The position numbers and the translations under genes are program-made. A stretch of 64,000 bases of DNA from Gordionus sp. m RMFG-2023 (taxonomy: Eukaryota; Nematomorpha; Gordioida; Chordodea; Parachordodidae), in assembly GCF_954871325.1 (NCBI RefSeq), contig NC_088775.1:74749561-74813560 (forward strand), written 5' to 3'. The notes beneath the pieces were generated by a model. The model did no database searches. It was not told where the DNA came from and saw only the letters and a program-made list of their open reading frames with translations. How positions within the stretch are numbered: position 1 is the first letter of the stretch; the number at the start of each line of letters is the position of its first letter. Below are positions 37,811-49,843 of this stretch, piece after piece.

Positions 37811-38784
37811 TATTCTTAAAAGTTGAGGTTCGGTCATAAATTATCAATATGGTATTGATTTTACAATATTGTAGAATCAATATGGTATTGATTTTACAAT
37901 ATTTTAGAATCAATACCGTATTGAATTTAGATGGTATTGTTTTTACAATACTACACCGGCCCGGGTAGGGGCCGAGCCTAACTTTGCAGATCTCTACCTC
38001 CGCTATTTCAACAAAATTAAGGTCGTTTCAATAAAAGTATTAAATATTTTCCCCTCAAATAGTGAAAAATCCAAAGACATAGCTAACCATAATGGTAAAT
38101 ATAGGAGATTCGAGATTATCAATAAATTGCATGTCAGCTTTCTGATCTGATAATGCCTCAGTGAATTTGGTAATGTTGATTATATATTTAAATAAATTTA
38201 AATTTGAATAGTTAATTTTAGTTTTATTTGAATATTGTTTATTTTTAAAATATATTAACGTTGATTGTTTAATATGTTAAAAACTTTATATATATAGATA
38301 CTAAAAAGAAATAATATAATAATAAAATCTGATTTAAAAAAAGAATTAATTTAAATAGTTTCTTAAATCTAAAATACTTTCTTTTATGGTGCCCCGGTTA
38401 CGGTGGTACGTTTTTCGTTTTTCTTTCTTTTTTAAAAAATAAAATAAAGTTAAATAATAAAAGTTTAAAAAAAAAATTAAAAAATATCCTTACCTTGATT
38501 TCTTTTGTAAAAATAAAAAGCAAATTCGTCGTTAGATATTGGAGATGATAAAAGGACATATAAAATTTTTTTGACTTTTCTTTTCGATAGACAAAATTTT
38601 ATCCAAATTTACAAAATTATAAAAGGTAAAAAAATTTTATTTAGAATAAATATAACTTGTTAACTTCTTGTTTCTTTTATGGCGCCCTGTTACGTTTTTG
38701 TAAAAAAAAAAAAAGAATAAAATATAGAAAATTTGCCTAAAATTAAAATAAAAAAGTATAAATTGGAATTAAATTTGATATTGA

Positions 38785-39250
38785 TGACTACCTTATTTAT
38801 TGATTTGACTACCTATTGTGACGATTGTTTAATCCATTGAGATGACTCTATTTATATGACTACCTATTGTGACGATTGTTTAATCCATTGAGATGACTCT
38901 ATTTATATGACTACCTATTGTGACGATTGCTTTATCCATTGAGATGACTATATTGATTTGACTACCTATTATGATGATTGCTTAACCTATGGAGATGACT
39001 ACCTATCATGACTACCTTATCTATTGTGACTACCTAATCTATTGTGATGACTATCTAACCTATGGAGACTGCTTAACCTATGGAGATGACTACCTATTAT
39101 GACTACCTTATCTATTGTGACTACCTAATCTACTGAGATGACTATCTAACCTATGGAGAGTGCGTAACCTATGGAGATGACTATCTATTATGACTACCTT
39201 ATTTATTGTGACTGCCTAATCTATTGATATGACCAATGCCTAATCTATGG
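38785..39250. repeat. Minisatellite inside the young LTR element
   Basis: Interleaved units such as TGACTACCTATTGTGACGAT, TAATCCATTGAGATGACT and TATCTAACCTATGGAGA recur at roughly 50-70 bp, with a simpler ATGACTACCT-type core of about 20 bp. Confidence 0.88.
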
Positions 39251-40315
39251 AGATGTTAGCACGTTCTTTCATGCAAAAAGCTTCTTTCTTCATGGTGTCC
39301 CGGCTCTGGATGTTGGACTGGAATATGATAACCAGCACCTAACCTAATGTGACAACCTAGGAAGAACTGATATGGAAGTTGAACGATAGGTTATGAATTC
39401 TATTTTGTGAGACCAATGATATTAAAGTGTAATTAAAACATATGAATTAAAAGGGATTGATTTAAATAACCCTTATAAGTAATATTTAATATGATAAAAA
39501 TGTTTTTGAAATAAAGCTTTTGAAGACAAAAGGTTATGTAAAAATTAAACATCATTATTTTAGAAAAATATTGTGTGAAATTTAAATTTTTTTTAAGAGA
39601 GGGAAATGTGCATAATATTTGCATATTTTAACCTCGGAGATTGAAAATAAATATAAATAAATTAAGTATTAAAACGCTACTAATTAAATATGGAAACGCT
39701 AAAAAATGTAAAACGCAAAAAATATAAAACGCAAAAAATATAAGCTAAAAATATAAAACGCATAAAACGCTAAAAGTATAAAACGCTATGATTAACTTAA
39801 CACCTAAAAAATAATATAATAATTTATCATTCCTTATTCTGGATTAAAATTTTATTCCTTATTCCATAAATTATCATTCCTTATTACATATTTTATTATT
39901 CCGAAATTCAAAATTTTATTCGTGCATATTATTTATATATTTGATTTGATCAACTATTCCAAATTACATATTCCGATTTATTCCAAATTCCAATATTCGA
40001 CTGGATTAATTATGAAAAATGATAATAACAATTTTGAGAAATGTGAACAACATACGATAAGGATATCAAACCAACGATAACGTTCAACGATTTTATCAAA
40101 CCTACGCGATTGATTCAAGCCTACAAAAAACGTACAAACTCACGCAACTCTAATAAACGATTTTATCAAACCTACGTGATAGAATCAAGCCTACGAGAAC
40201 ATTTGAGACTGCTAACCAAGATAAAACCGAGTACAATCGTGGGAAAAAACTTCTGGGACAACAAGCTCTCGATGACTGCTGAGAAGAAGCTTAGTTCTTT
40301 GTAGAAGAGGGGGAA
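39251..40315. other. Interior 3' part of the young LTR element
   Basis: The stretch is AT-rich. It includes a simple repeat of AAAACGC / AAATATA words (39690-39790), TTATTCC words (39830-39960) and a 64-codon open stretch (40110-40304, MIQAYKKRTNSRNSNKRF...) of unknown meaning ending just before the polypurine tract. Confidence 0.5.
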
Positions 40316-40848
40316 TGTTGATTATATATTTAAATAAATTTAAATTTGAATAGTTAATTTTAGTTTTATTTGAATATTGTTTATTTTTAAAATATATTAA
40401 CGTTGATTGTTTAATATGTTAAAAACTTTATATATATAGATACTAAAAAGAAATAATATAATAATAAAATCTGATTTAAAAAAAGAATTAATTTAAATAG
40501 TTTCTTAAATCTAAAATACTTTCTTTTAGGTAAAAACAGAATGTATTTATGGTTGCGATACGTTCCTAATACATGACATCGATAGAATTTTAAAATTTTA
40601 TAAACCTTAAAAAAAAATTTCTTAAATAAAGATTATAAAAGCTATCCTAACATTTTGAAAATTTTTTTCAATAATGAATGGCATAGGTATATTTAAAAAT
40701 GATTTCAACATGTAGGAAATCTGCTACATGCTGTTAATGTGTAGTTGCAATCAGAAGAATCTTAACAAAGATTCACAAAATTATGCTGCAGATGTGTTCA
40801 TCTTTAAAGTTAAAAATTGACAATAAATTTTATGGTGTCATTGCTAAA

Positions 40849-41335
40849 ACTTAATTATATTTTATTTGTGATTTAAATAATAGAACTAAATGTTTACCGT
40901 CGTTATATAGATATTTATAAAATTCCTGGTATGACATATTATATATTTGTTTAACCATTAGCTCGGCCTCTAATGTTGTTAAATCAATCCGAATTCTCTC
41001 CTTTTCCCAGGCAGTCCTCATCAAGGTAAAAATGCGCTCGGATGAGGCATTAGAATGAGGTAAGGAGAAGGCATACTCGCATATTTTTTTCAAGCATGGG
41101 GATTTATCGTTATTACGAAAAAATTCTCCTCTGCTTTTAGACCATCAAACTTTAAGTATTTTGGCGAATCATAAAAAATAGGGAGAATTACAATCTCCTC
41201 AACAATACATCAATGTCTTTCAGTATTTTTAATATATTTATTAAATTATAAAAACCATCAATTGATGGTTTCTGTTCCAAGGTCATTGTCCTATCTTCAT
41301 GATAATTAGATGTAACCATAGTTTATAGATATATA
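40849..41335 (-). pseudogene. hAT transposase C-terminal fragment
   Basis: The minus strand encodes the hAT dimerisation domain: KKICEYAFSLPHSNASSERI, FTLMRTAWEKERIRIDL, TLEAELMVK. Upstream of it to 41320 the reading (TMTLEQKPSIDGFYNL) is broken by stops. The N-terminal zinc finger and catalytic core are absent. The sequence is of the ZBED/SCAND3-like type and differs from the other hAT copies here. No terminal repeats were found. Confidence 0.8.
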
Positions 41336-41819
41336 TTTTTATATTATAACACGTCAATCATATAATCACGTGGTGTTTTTATATATAGTTTATATAACAT
41401 AGAAAGGAAAAATATAAATTATTATTAAATTTTTGGTAAATTTATTTCGAAAATGATTATTGTATTTTTTGATTAAATAAAGAAAGAAGTTCTCGTCTTA
41501 TAATTTTATCTATTTCGATATAACTTTAGAACGTCTTTGAGGTACGCAATTTCGGGTAGTATTTAATTTGAGTAAATAAAATTAAGGGGGAAAGAAAGGG
41601 GTTTTTATAGTGGTGCTCGTGACGCTGATCGCTGCCTAGGAGTTATTCGGTTTAGAAGGTAAAAAAAATTTTTAATTATACAATTTTCTTAAATTTTTTT
41701 GACTGCGCATTGGTACTAACCATTATACGATTTTGCTAGTGAAGTTTTTATATATTTTCTACAAATATTTAGAGTTTTTGTAATTGAGTATTAGCATTGA
41801 TTAAAAGATTCATGACCAA
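41336..41819. other. Leader-like stretch before the Gypsy remains
   Basis: AT-rich with a G-rich patch at 41583-41605. No LTR matching anything on the right side of the Gypsy copy was found. Confidence 0.35.
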
Positions 41820-44800
41820 ATGGTTCATTTTTTTAGGTATCATGATGATTATAGTGTGGCTGCTAAGATTTCATTATATAAGAATTTGGGTCTTAAAATT
41901 TTGTATAAAAATTTTGATGAATTGGATTTAATTAAGCAGGGAATGATAATTGGGATATTGGTAATAATTTATATATTGGTGATTATGGCGAAATATTTGA
42001 TAAAAAGGGGTACTGCGGTACTGGCAGGCATGTATTGCAGTTGGGAAAAGGACACTGCGGTGTCAGATGTTTATAAAAAAATAGCGGAAACGTATTTTAA
42101 TTTAATATCGGATATTTATGGGAAGAAAATGACTTGGAAAGTAATCTAAAAGATGTTTTAGAGGAAATCAAGGCTGGAAATGTTGGGGAGAGGTCAGTTA
42201 GGATGATCCTCCTGGAAATAAAAGAAATGAAAGAAGCCATCAATGCGTTGATAAGGGAAAGCAAAAATCCGGTTAAGAGCCAGGTGGGTGATAGAAATAA
42301 AGAAATTTAATGATTACGAGGAAAATAAGGAATTGTTGGGAAATAAAAGATTTGGGGAAATGATCATTTGCAATCGGTGTGGTTGGAGGGGACACAGGAG
42401 AGATACTTTCGTGGTTCCAGAACATAGATTTAAACAGGGATTTCCATTGAAAGGATCTGAGGTTGGGAATGCCAGTGTAAAAGTTGTTCGGATGAATGAA
42501 TCTCGAATATGTTTTAAATGTCGTAGGCCGGGTCATGAGGCCATGCGATGCAATGAAATATCTCTGTCGGGAGGTTATAAGTACAAATATGTTAACGGAA
42601 AACTTGATAATGGTAATTATAAAATGAAAGGGAATGTTTTTTCCCTTAATTCTCATAAAAAAAATATTAATGGTTTCAAATGGGAACAATATCCTGTGAA
42701 TATTGTCTGATATTTGAATAGAAGGGATGTCAGGAGTTTTCGGTGGGAAAAATGTCCCAAAAATCTTGTGAAAGGAAATATGGTTGTCAATAAAAAATCT
42801 CTAAATTCCGAGTTGAATTTGGGAGATAATATTAATTCTAATGAGATGGTTATTTCAGGTGGAATAAGCATTGATCCTCCTACTAAAGTGTATGATATTT
42901 TAGTGACGGAGATCTTAAATGGACAATGTTTGTGTCCAAAGGTTAATTTGAAGATAGGCAACAAGAATATAGATATGTTATTTGATACTGGGGCTAGCAT
43001 TTCGATTATGTCTAGCAAAATTTTTTATAAGTATTGGCCTGGAAAAACACTTGAGAGGGAGTCCATGTGTGTCAGACAATTTGATGGGTTTTAAGTTATG
43101 GTTTTAGGAAAAAGTAAATTGGGGGTTTTCTTGATTTATGGGTAGTAAAGGAAAATGTTGAAACTATTATGGGTTGGGATTGGATTACCAAGCTTGGTCC
43201 TCCTAATAACTATTGGAATATTTTTAATATTAGTGGTAGTGTAATAACTGATGTTGAAGAGAATGGAAATTTGGATAATACCGGTAATAAAATATGTGAA
43301 ATTTCGGAGGAGATGATGGATAAATCGAGTAAGTCGGATTTTAATGATGAGATAAATGAGAAGCAAATTATGGTCGGGGGAAAAGAGGATTGGAGTAAAG
43401 TTAATCAAGCTATTTCTGTTCTAGTGAGGCAGTATGACATCATTTTTGATGAAAAATTAGGTTGTTTGAATGATTATCAAGTTGATGTTCAACTTAGGGA
43501 AGGTTTTTCACCGATCTTTTTGGCTTGTCGGCGAGTTCCTTTCGAATGGAGGAAGGAGATCGATGAGGAATTAGATAGATGGGTGAAGGACGGCATTATT
43601 ATTCCTGTGGGATATAGCGAATGGGCAACCCCGTTAGTGCCAGTTAAAAAGGCAAATGGTAAATTGAGACTTTGTGCGGATTTAAGGGTCACAGTAAAGC
43701 GATGGGTTGTGGAGGTTAAATATCCATTGCCTCGGATTGAGGAGATTTTGGCTCATTTGAAGGGTGCGAAATATTTTTCCAAGGTGGATTTTTCGTCGGC
43801 GTATTTGCAGTTACTTGTGAGGAAGGAAATCCGTAAATTATTGACGATAACGACTCCAAAGGGGTTGTTTGCGTTTTGTAGATTACCATTTGGGTTGAGC
43901 GTATCGGCTCCCATTTTTCAACGTATCATGGCGTCTGTTTTCCAAGAAATGGAAGGGGTCTTTTACTATATGGACGATATGCTAATTACGGGAATGACGC
44001 CGGAGCAGTACAACCAGCGCCTGGAGGAAGTTTTTAGGAGTATTAGAGACAAGGGCTTGAGAGCCAGTAGAGAGAAAAGCGTTCTGGGCGTAACGGAGGT
44101 AGAGTATTTAGGGCATCGGATAAATGGTATTAGGTGAAACCTCTTGATAAAAATTTGAAAAATATAACAAATATGAAACAGCCGAATAATAAGGCGGAGG
44201 TACAGTCGTTCCTGGGAATGGTATATTATTATCTTCGTTTTGTGGAGGATTTCGCCAAGATGGCAGCGCATTTATATGAATTACTGAAGAAGGGATCTCA
44301 TTTTGAGTGGAAAAGGGAACAGAAATCAGCTTTCGAAATTTTAAAGGAAAAGATTGGAAAAGAGCCAATTTTAGTGTGTTTTAACGACTGGGAGATCATT
44401 TTGGCGGTTGATGCCTCGAGTAAAGGGGTTGGAGGGGCGTTGTTGCATTTAGTGGAGGGCTTGGAAAGACCTATTATATTTTTCTCGCTTGTTTTTCGTG
44501 AGTTGGAGACCAGGTATTCTGTGATTGAACAGGAGGCCCTGGCAGTGATTTTCGGTTTGACAAAATGCCGTGAATATTTGATTGGTAAAAAAATTTGTAA
44601 TTTTTACCGATCACAAACCGTTAATCCACTTATTCCGGAAGGACAATCGGGAGTTAATGATGTCCCCCCGGTTGCAATGGTGGTTGTTGCTTGTGGGCAG
44701 TTTTAATGTGGAAATTCCATATCGTCGGGGCAAAGAGAATTGTTTGCCGGATATTTTATCACGATTAGTGTCTGATAATGGGAAGTGTGAGTTGAAGGAG

Positions 44801-45279
44801 GACAGGGTCGGGGACATTGAGAAGGCCCTGGTTTTTTTAAACAGTTTTGTGTTGAGTCACAGACAAAACACGTTCTTGCTCCACCATATCATCCCAGCCC
44901 GAATGGACAAGCTGAGAGGATGGTAGCAATTGTTAAGAATTGGATAAGGAAAGCCGGCAATCACAGGGATGGGGCGTATTTGGCCCAATTGTATTACCTT
45001 AATTCCAGGAATAAGGAGGGAATGACACCTACCGAATTTTTTTTTGGCAGGAGGACTAGGGTTCCCCTAGATTTTCTAAGGGCCGAGAGTCACGAGAGGG
45101 GAATTCTGGAAGACCGAAAAATTAGGATCGGAGTTGGAGAAAAAGTATGGACTCGTCTGTTTGATAGGAGGGGCAAGAAATGGGCCAAGGTCATTGTTGG
45201 GGAAAACAGAGGTTCAAAGTTGAATTTGGTTCAGTTGGAAATGGGCAGCACAGTTATGCGCCACAACGATCATATATGA
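41820..45279 (+). mobile_element. Ty3/Gypsy retrotransposon, broken
   Basis: A fossil, all on the + strand. Parts recognised in order: a gag-like region (41820 onward), a nucleocapsid with zinc-knuckle cysteines (CFKCRRPGHEAMRC near 42510), aspartic protease (LFDTGAS near 42980), reverse transcriptase (43169-44137; WATPLVPVKKANGKLRL, FGLSVSAPIFQ, YMDDM), RNase H (AVDASSKGVGGALLH) and integrase-region remains (to 45279; NRNKEGMTPTEFFFGRR-like end). It is broken by about six or more interruptions, and no flanking LTR pair is visible. Less AT-biased than its surroundings, with fewer third-position A/T, it may be moderately young or of outside composition. It is unrelated in sequence to the two short LTR elements as far as I can see. 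Confidence 0.93.
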
Positions 45280-46206
45280 CCCCGGGAATAGGCCTGAGGT
45301 AGCGTAGATGCCAAATACAAATATGAAAATATATATAAAAATAAAATGAAGGTTCATCCCGAAGGATTAGACTCGTCTCCGAGTCGATATAAAATGTAGT
45401 TATGTGATAAATGAAGATTTGGGTAATGTATCGTACGTGGGAATGGGAGGTTAAAGGGATCAAATAGGAGAGGGGCTCATCTTAGAGAGGTGATAAAAAT
45501 ATTTATGTGAAAGCGAGAAATTGAATAAAGAGGTTATCCCGATAATATTACGAGGAATTAAAGTAAATGTTACGTATGTATATGTAATGTTAAGTTAAAC
45601 TGGTTTAATGTTCCGGCTGTCGGTAATGAAAAAGGAAAAGAGATTGAAATTGTGGTGATGTAATTATTGTAAAAAGGAAAAGGGATAGAGAAGTTGTAAT
45701 TCATTTGGTGAGTACATTTTTGTTTATAGCCTTATAGGATAAATCATGGCTGTTGAACATTAGTATTGGTACTGGGAAGGTATTTATAAAAAAAGAAATT
45801 AAAAGAGTTTTTTTGTTAGCACGTGCTGCATGTTTGAGTTATTTTTTTTCGAGTTATTTTTTTTCCTCCCCCCCCCCCCCCCCTTTTCTCTTGTTTATAA
45901 TGTAATGGCCAGTGTATGTTTGGAAGACCTTAAAAGGAAATATGAATAGATTTAAAATGGGTTTATGTTTCGTAACGCAAGCATTGGTTCTTGTTTTATT
46001 GGTAAATTAGTCAGTGTTTTAAAAGTTTTAAATACATAAACAGTAATTTTTTTTTACATTAATTAATTTTCTTGTTTGTGAATCATTTTTTTTAAAAAAA
46101 CATAAACATTAATTAATTTTTGTTTTAAATTCATTTAATTTTTTTTGTTGTGTGAAATTTTGTTTTAAAAAAAATTTTTTTTTTTAAAAACAGAAACATT
46201 AATTAA
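45280..46206. other. Stretch between the Gypsy and hAT remains
   Basis: No gene. It holds a poly-C run of 16 (45868-45883) and, from about 46010 to 46205, repeated ACATTAATTAATTTT words with poly-T. It probably contains the decayed ends of both neighbouring elements. Confidence 0.4.
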
Positions 46207-48891
46207 TCAATAGCTGATGGTTTGCAAAATTGTAGATTGGTTTGAATTAAATTTGTAATTTTTTTTAACGACATTTAAAATTGGAGCTGATTCTCCATAA
46301 TAGCAGTTGATTTCACTTTGTATTTTGTCAATCGTTATAGCCAATGGGGCCATTATATTGCAATATTCTTCTAAATATTGAATTTCAATATCTCTTAATT
46401 TAGGAAATTCTAATTTTTGACATAATTTAGTAAGTTCGCTTTTAAATTTTAATAAACTATGAAGACTATCATACAAACTATTCCATCTAGTGCAACAAGG
46501 TGTAACTAATTGTTTTCCTAAAACTGCTTTTATAAGTTCTGCAGTTTTAGGTCTATTATTTGTATTCCATAGCTTAGTACATTTAGCTATTGCAGGATGA
46601 TGAATTTTAGAAATGTTAGGAGAATCCTTAATAGCTCTCTCGACATCTGTTGTGGCAATTAGACTTATCGTATGGCACAAACAACGAATGTGTTGAGGCA
46701 ATGTTAGGCTTCTTTAGATCCTTAACCCTTTCGCGCGCGAAATATTTCCCGTGAACAAAAAATTTTTTTTCTTCTAAAACTGAGTTAAACAAGACACAAA
46801 TAACACATTCTCAACGTTTTTTATTTAAAAAAGTGTATATATAGAGAATTATGAAATGTTACCAATTGTCATCATTGGGATATTCATATGTAAAAAAATA
46901 TATAATTTATTTTGAATGATAAGAAATAAAACAATTGTGATTTTTATTTAAACATAAAGATATTTTAAATTTTATACATTCAAATCTTGAATAACCATTT
47001 TTGTAGTACTTGCATCTGTGTCTACTAACCGCTGATGGCCAATGCCCTGTTTTATTATCTGATATCTGGATTGGATGAAAACTATTCAACTTCCTTTAAT
47101 CTCCAACGTAGGTCTACCTTCTTTTCCATCATTTTCCTTTCCAACCATCATCAAACCTTTAGCTATCTGAGCTTTAAATACTAAAAGGGATATATGTTTA
47201 CTATTTTCCTGTTTCATGTGGCGTCTATAGAGCAACCATGAATTCACTACACAGGAATCTAATAAATGAAAGAAAACTCGCATATAAAATTTTTTACTAA
47301 ATTTACAATATCATAATAAATTTTAAAGAAGTATTAAATAATACTTTCAATGATTTTGAATTCTATACATTCATCATCATTGATGTCAAAGTCATTCTCT
47401 ACAGCTTCCATAGAATATCCAAACTCCTTGAAAGCTTTCTTAAAGTTAGAGCCGTTATCTGTAACAGTTGCTATAACTTTTCCGTCAATACCAAAGTCAC
47501 GATGAATTTCATCAACTAATTCTGCTATTTTATCATAGGTGTGGCTTCCTGAAAATCTTCCCACAACAAGGGCCCGAGATTTTCTTTGTAAACTATCACT
47601 TGAGAGCTTATTTAAATATTTATTTAATTGAATTTATAAATAAAATAGCATATTATTTTATTACCCAGTGACAAGTCATTCCAAGAAAGCTTTTAGTCTT
47701 AGTAGACCAAATATCTGCAGTAGTGCAGATGTATGTCTGAGCTTTCAATAACTGTTTTAAATTATCAGTTTCATGTATGAAGTTTTCATCAATTTTTCTT
47801 TGCAAAAATCTTCTAGAAAAAATTTAAATTGGATTTCCAATACAGGATAATATTTCTAATAAATTGACAAATAGAAGAAATAAGGATAAGAGAAAAAAAA
47901 ATTGAATTTAACTTCCATCATTTTGACAAATTCCTTTTGCTCAACTATGGATAATGGATGCATTCCTTTTACAACAAATGAAGTTAATAAATTATTAAAT
48001 TTACCTTATATTTTTTTCTTATTATCATTTGAAAATTCTAATTTTTTTTGAGTTAATGATGTAGTTTTCACTATTTCTTTTTGTTTTTTCTGTTTGTGTG
48101 ATATTTTATGATGGGTCATATAATTTTTATGATTCCAGATGACGTCTCTATAAGTGAAACAAATAATAAAATATTTTATATTAGATATTTACTAATTTTT
48201 TTGTAAAAAATTCTACTTTTAATGATAAAATTAGATGAAATATATTTATATTAAAATATTTATGAAACTTTTGTCTTATTTTTAAATAATAATTAATACC
48301 CATTAAAATTTTATAAATAATTTTTGTAAAATCATTAAAAAAATACATTTGTAGGAATAAAAAATTATATATTTTAAGCATATATGTAAAAATTAAAAAA
48401 AAAACACATGTTGGATTAAATTCTATCATATAAAAATGGTGCCCCAAATATTTGGATTATATTTTGGCCTAGTGTTCAAATTAACAACCTCTTTTTTTAT
48501 CAATATTAGATTTCTTATTCATTTCATAAATGATTTTTATCAATAATATGAAAATATATTTTAAAATACTTCTAAATTTAGCAACAGATATGGAATATGA
48601 TAATGAATATGATTATAAATGTGATTCATTATATAATTATACTTTTAGATGCTTGACAAAATTTGATGACTAATCCGCAGAACCCTTTATAGGTTTGTGG
48701 CATTCTTTACATTCTGCAGTAACTTTATTATGATCATCTTGAAGTACTTCAAAAAATTTACCATTAAGTATGCTTAGTTTAAATTTATTGTTATAATTTT
48801 CGGTTGAAGAATCATCTGAAGACGAAGATAAACATATTATTCTATTTTCTTCTTCCATAATTTTAAAATAGACAGATATAAATCGATTCAA
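46207..48891 (-). pseudogene. hAT (ZBED4-like) transposase relic
   Basis: From 48891 the frame opens MNRFISVYFKIMEEENRI, with the start of a BED finger (ECKECHKPI). Further exons show TSFVVKGMHPLSIVEQKEF, FLQRKIDENFIHETDNLK, TTADIWSTKTKSFLGMTCHW (first catalytic aspartate), a GT-AG intron, GRFSGSHTYDKIAELV, VTDNGSNFKKAFKEFG and, past the piggyBac piece, LPQHIRCLCHTISLI, TRWNSLYDSLHSLLKFK and PLAITIDKIQSE to 46207. The usual C-terminal region is absent. Introns in the gene suggest it was expressed from the nucleus as a spliced mRNA. Broken by the insertion and by stops. Confidence 0.86.
46722..47330 (-). mobile_element. piggyBac 3' end piece inserted in the hAT relic
   Basis: It starts after TTAA (46722-46725) with CCCTTTCGCGCGCGAAATAT. 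The minus strand holds the C-terminal transposase end: FFHLLDSCVVNSWLLYRR (47280 region) and, after a frame change, CLNKNHNCFISYH (46907-46960). Two of the zinc-binding cysteines seen in the copy at 4219 are replaced here. No matching TTAA-CCC end occurs at the other side, so only one end of the element is present. Confidence 0.82.
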
Positions 48892-49234
48892 ATATGGTAG
48901 TTCTAATAGTTAGCAAATTGCTATATGACGACCAACGTCATATATCAAAAATTATCTTAAAATATCTAAATTTTGATTAAATTTTTCATTTAAATCTTAA
49001 AACAATATCATTTTAAATTTTAATACTATTTAAATTAACCAATATAATTTTTTTTTAAAGTATCTATATCTTTTTGAATACAAAGTTGGTTAAGATACAA
49101 ATACTTTTAAATAATATGTATCTTAGATACTGGATACAAGATACTTTCCAAAATTTTTAAAAAAATACAAGATACAAAAGTATCTTGTATCTTAGATACA
49201 AATATCTGCGATACTGCCCAACCCTGTATACATG

Positions 49235-49843
49235 ACATATATTTTAAATGCAACGTTTTAAAGGTTTGATTGACTTGGGGTAGTGAGGACATGACGAAGA
49301 GAACACTTCGGGAAATTATAATATAGATTATTTATACTAACTTTTGATAATTTTATTATTATTTATAATCATATTTCATAATTGGGCTCGAGTAAAATTT
49401 GCGTTGAAAAATAGGGCTATCATTTATTGTCGATTTGACTTTAGATCGGAGTTAAAAAAAAACAACTCATATTTTTGTATAGCTAAGATCATTTTTAAGG
49501 TTTCGACCAGGTTTGAATTGGGAACCTACCAATGTTTTGAGTTGATGTTTTTTATATGTTTCGACTAGCTGTGGTCGAAAAAAATATACCGAATATTAGG
49601 TCTGCTTTGCGATTTATTTAACACTTGCTGTATTGTTATTATGATTATAAATAAAATTCCCCAATATTACTCAAGCGTACGAGATTTACCAAATACATCA
49701 TGTTAAATTATATTGTTACGTTTACCAATTAATTAAGAATTGTTTGAGTGACGAGGCTTAACTGTCAAATATTTATACGAGTATTAACAAGTAGTTTGGT
49801 AAAATTATCTTTTGTCCAAAAAACTAAATTAATAGTCTTTTTA
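49235..49843. other. Upstream region of the unknown gene
   Basis: AT-rich, with no recognised element. The inverted words TTTCGACCAG (49500) and CTGTGGTCGAAA (49570) are close together; any role as a control region is a guess. Confidence 0.3.

Larger units (their letters stand above)
27910..37959 (-). mobile_element. Ginger1 DNA transposon, ~10 kb, host to later insertions
   Basis: The element spans 27914-37955. Its ends TGTAGGATTGTGAAATCAAT and, inverted, TGTAGTATTGTAAAAACAAT are followed on both sides by repeated CAATACCGTATTGATT modules. The target duplication is CCGG (27910-27913 and 37956-37959). TGT...ACA ends with 4-bp duplications and an integrase-like transposase define Ginger. Its own content is the transposase at 35.1-36.7 kb plus tandem arrays; a LINE and a solo LTR were inserted later. 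It sits in the GC-rich subterminal repeat of the hAT element at 25083-37996. Confidence 0.9.
25083..37996 (-). mobile_element. Autonomous-type hAT element split by a nested Ginger1
   Basis: The left end is TAGTGATCTGCATCGTGCC with CCCGGCCCGG nearby; the right end inverted is TAGAGATCTGCAAAGTTAGG with CCCGGGCCGG. These are the GATCTGCA-family termini, so this is the likely parent of the MITEs at 2799, 10012 and 57671. Its own sequence is 25083-27913 and 37956-37996; everything between is the Ginger1 insertion. No clear 8-bp duplication remains at the outer ends. Confidence 0.8.
38169..40533 (+). mobile_element. Young non-coding LTR retrotransposon with identical LTRs
   Basis: The element spans 38174-40528, flanked by GGTAA (38169-38173 and 40529-40533). 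The 213-bp LTRs (38174-38386 and 40316-40528) read TGTTGATTATATATT...CTTTCTTTTA and appear identical base for base, so insertion was very recent. The left LTR is followed at once by TGGTGCCCCGGTTACGG (primer-binding-site-like). The right LTR is preceded by AGAAGAGGGGGAA (polypurine tract). The 1.93-kb interior has no recognisable gag or pol; it holds a minisatellite and short open stretches. It looks whole as a non-autonomous (TRIM/LARD-like) element. Family of the helper is unknown; the 5-bp duplication suits Ty3/Gypsy. Confidence 0.93.
46207..49226 (-). mobile_element. hAT element with spliced transposase, one end missing
   Basis: The 5' end (reading minus) is at 49226, CAGGGTTGGGCAGTATCGC, followed by subterminal repeats of GTATCTTGTATC/GATACAAGATAC (49090-49220). 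The opposite end and the dimerisation domain are not seen. A piggyBac piece is inserted at about 46726-47330. Confidence 0.8.

Noticed and set aside
38174-40528. Simple segmental duplication of 213 bp
   Set aside because: The 5-bp duplication outside, the primer-site-like sequence inside the left copy and the polypurine tract before the right copy identify LTRs.
42273-43408. Several minus-strand open frames opposite the Gypsy remains
   Set aside because: They mirror the coding strand of gag/pol and have no independent domain.
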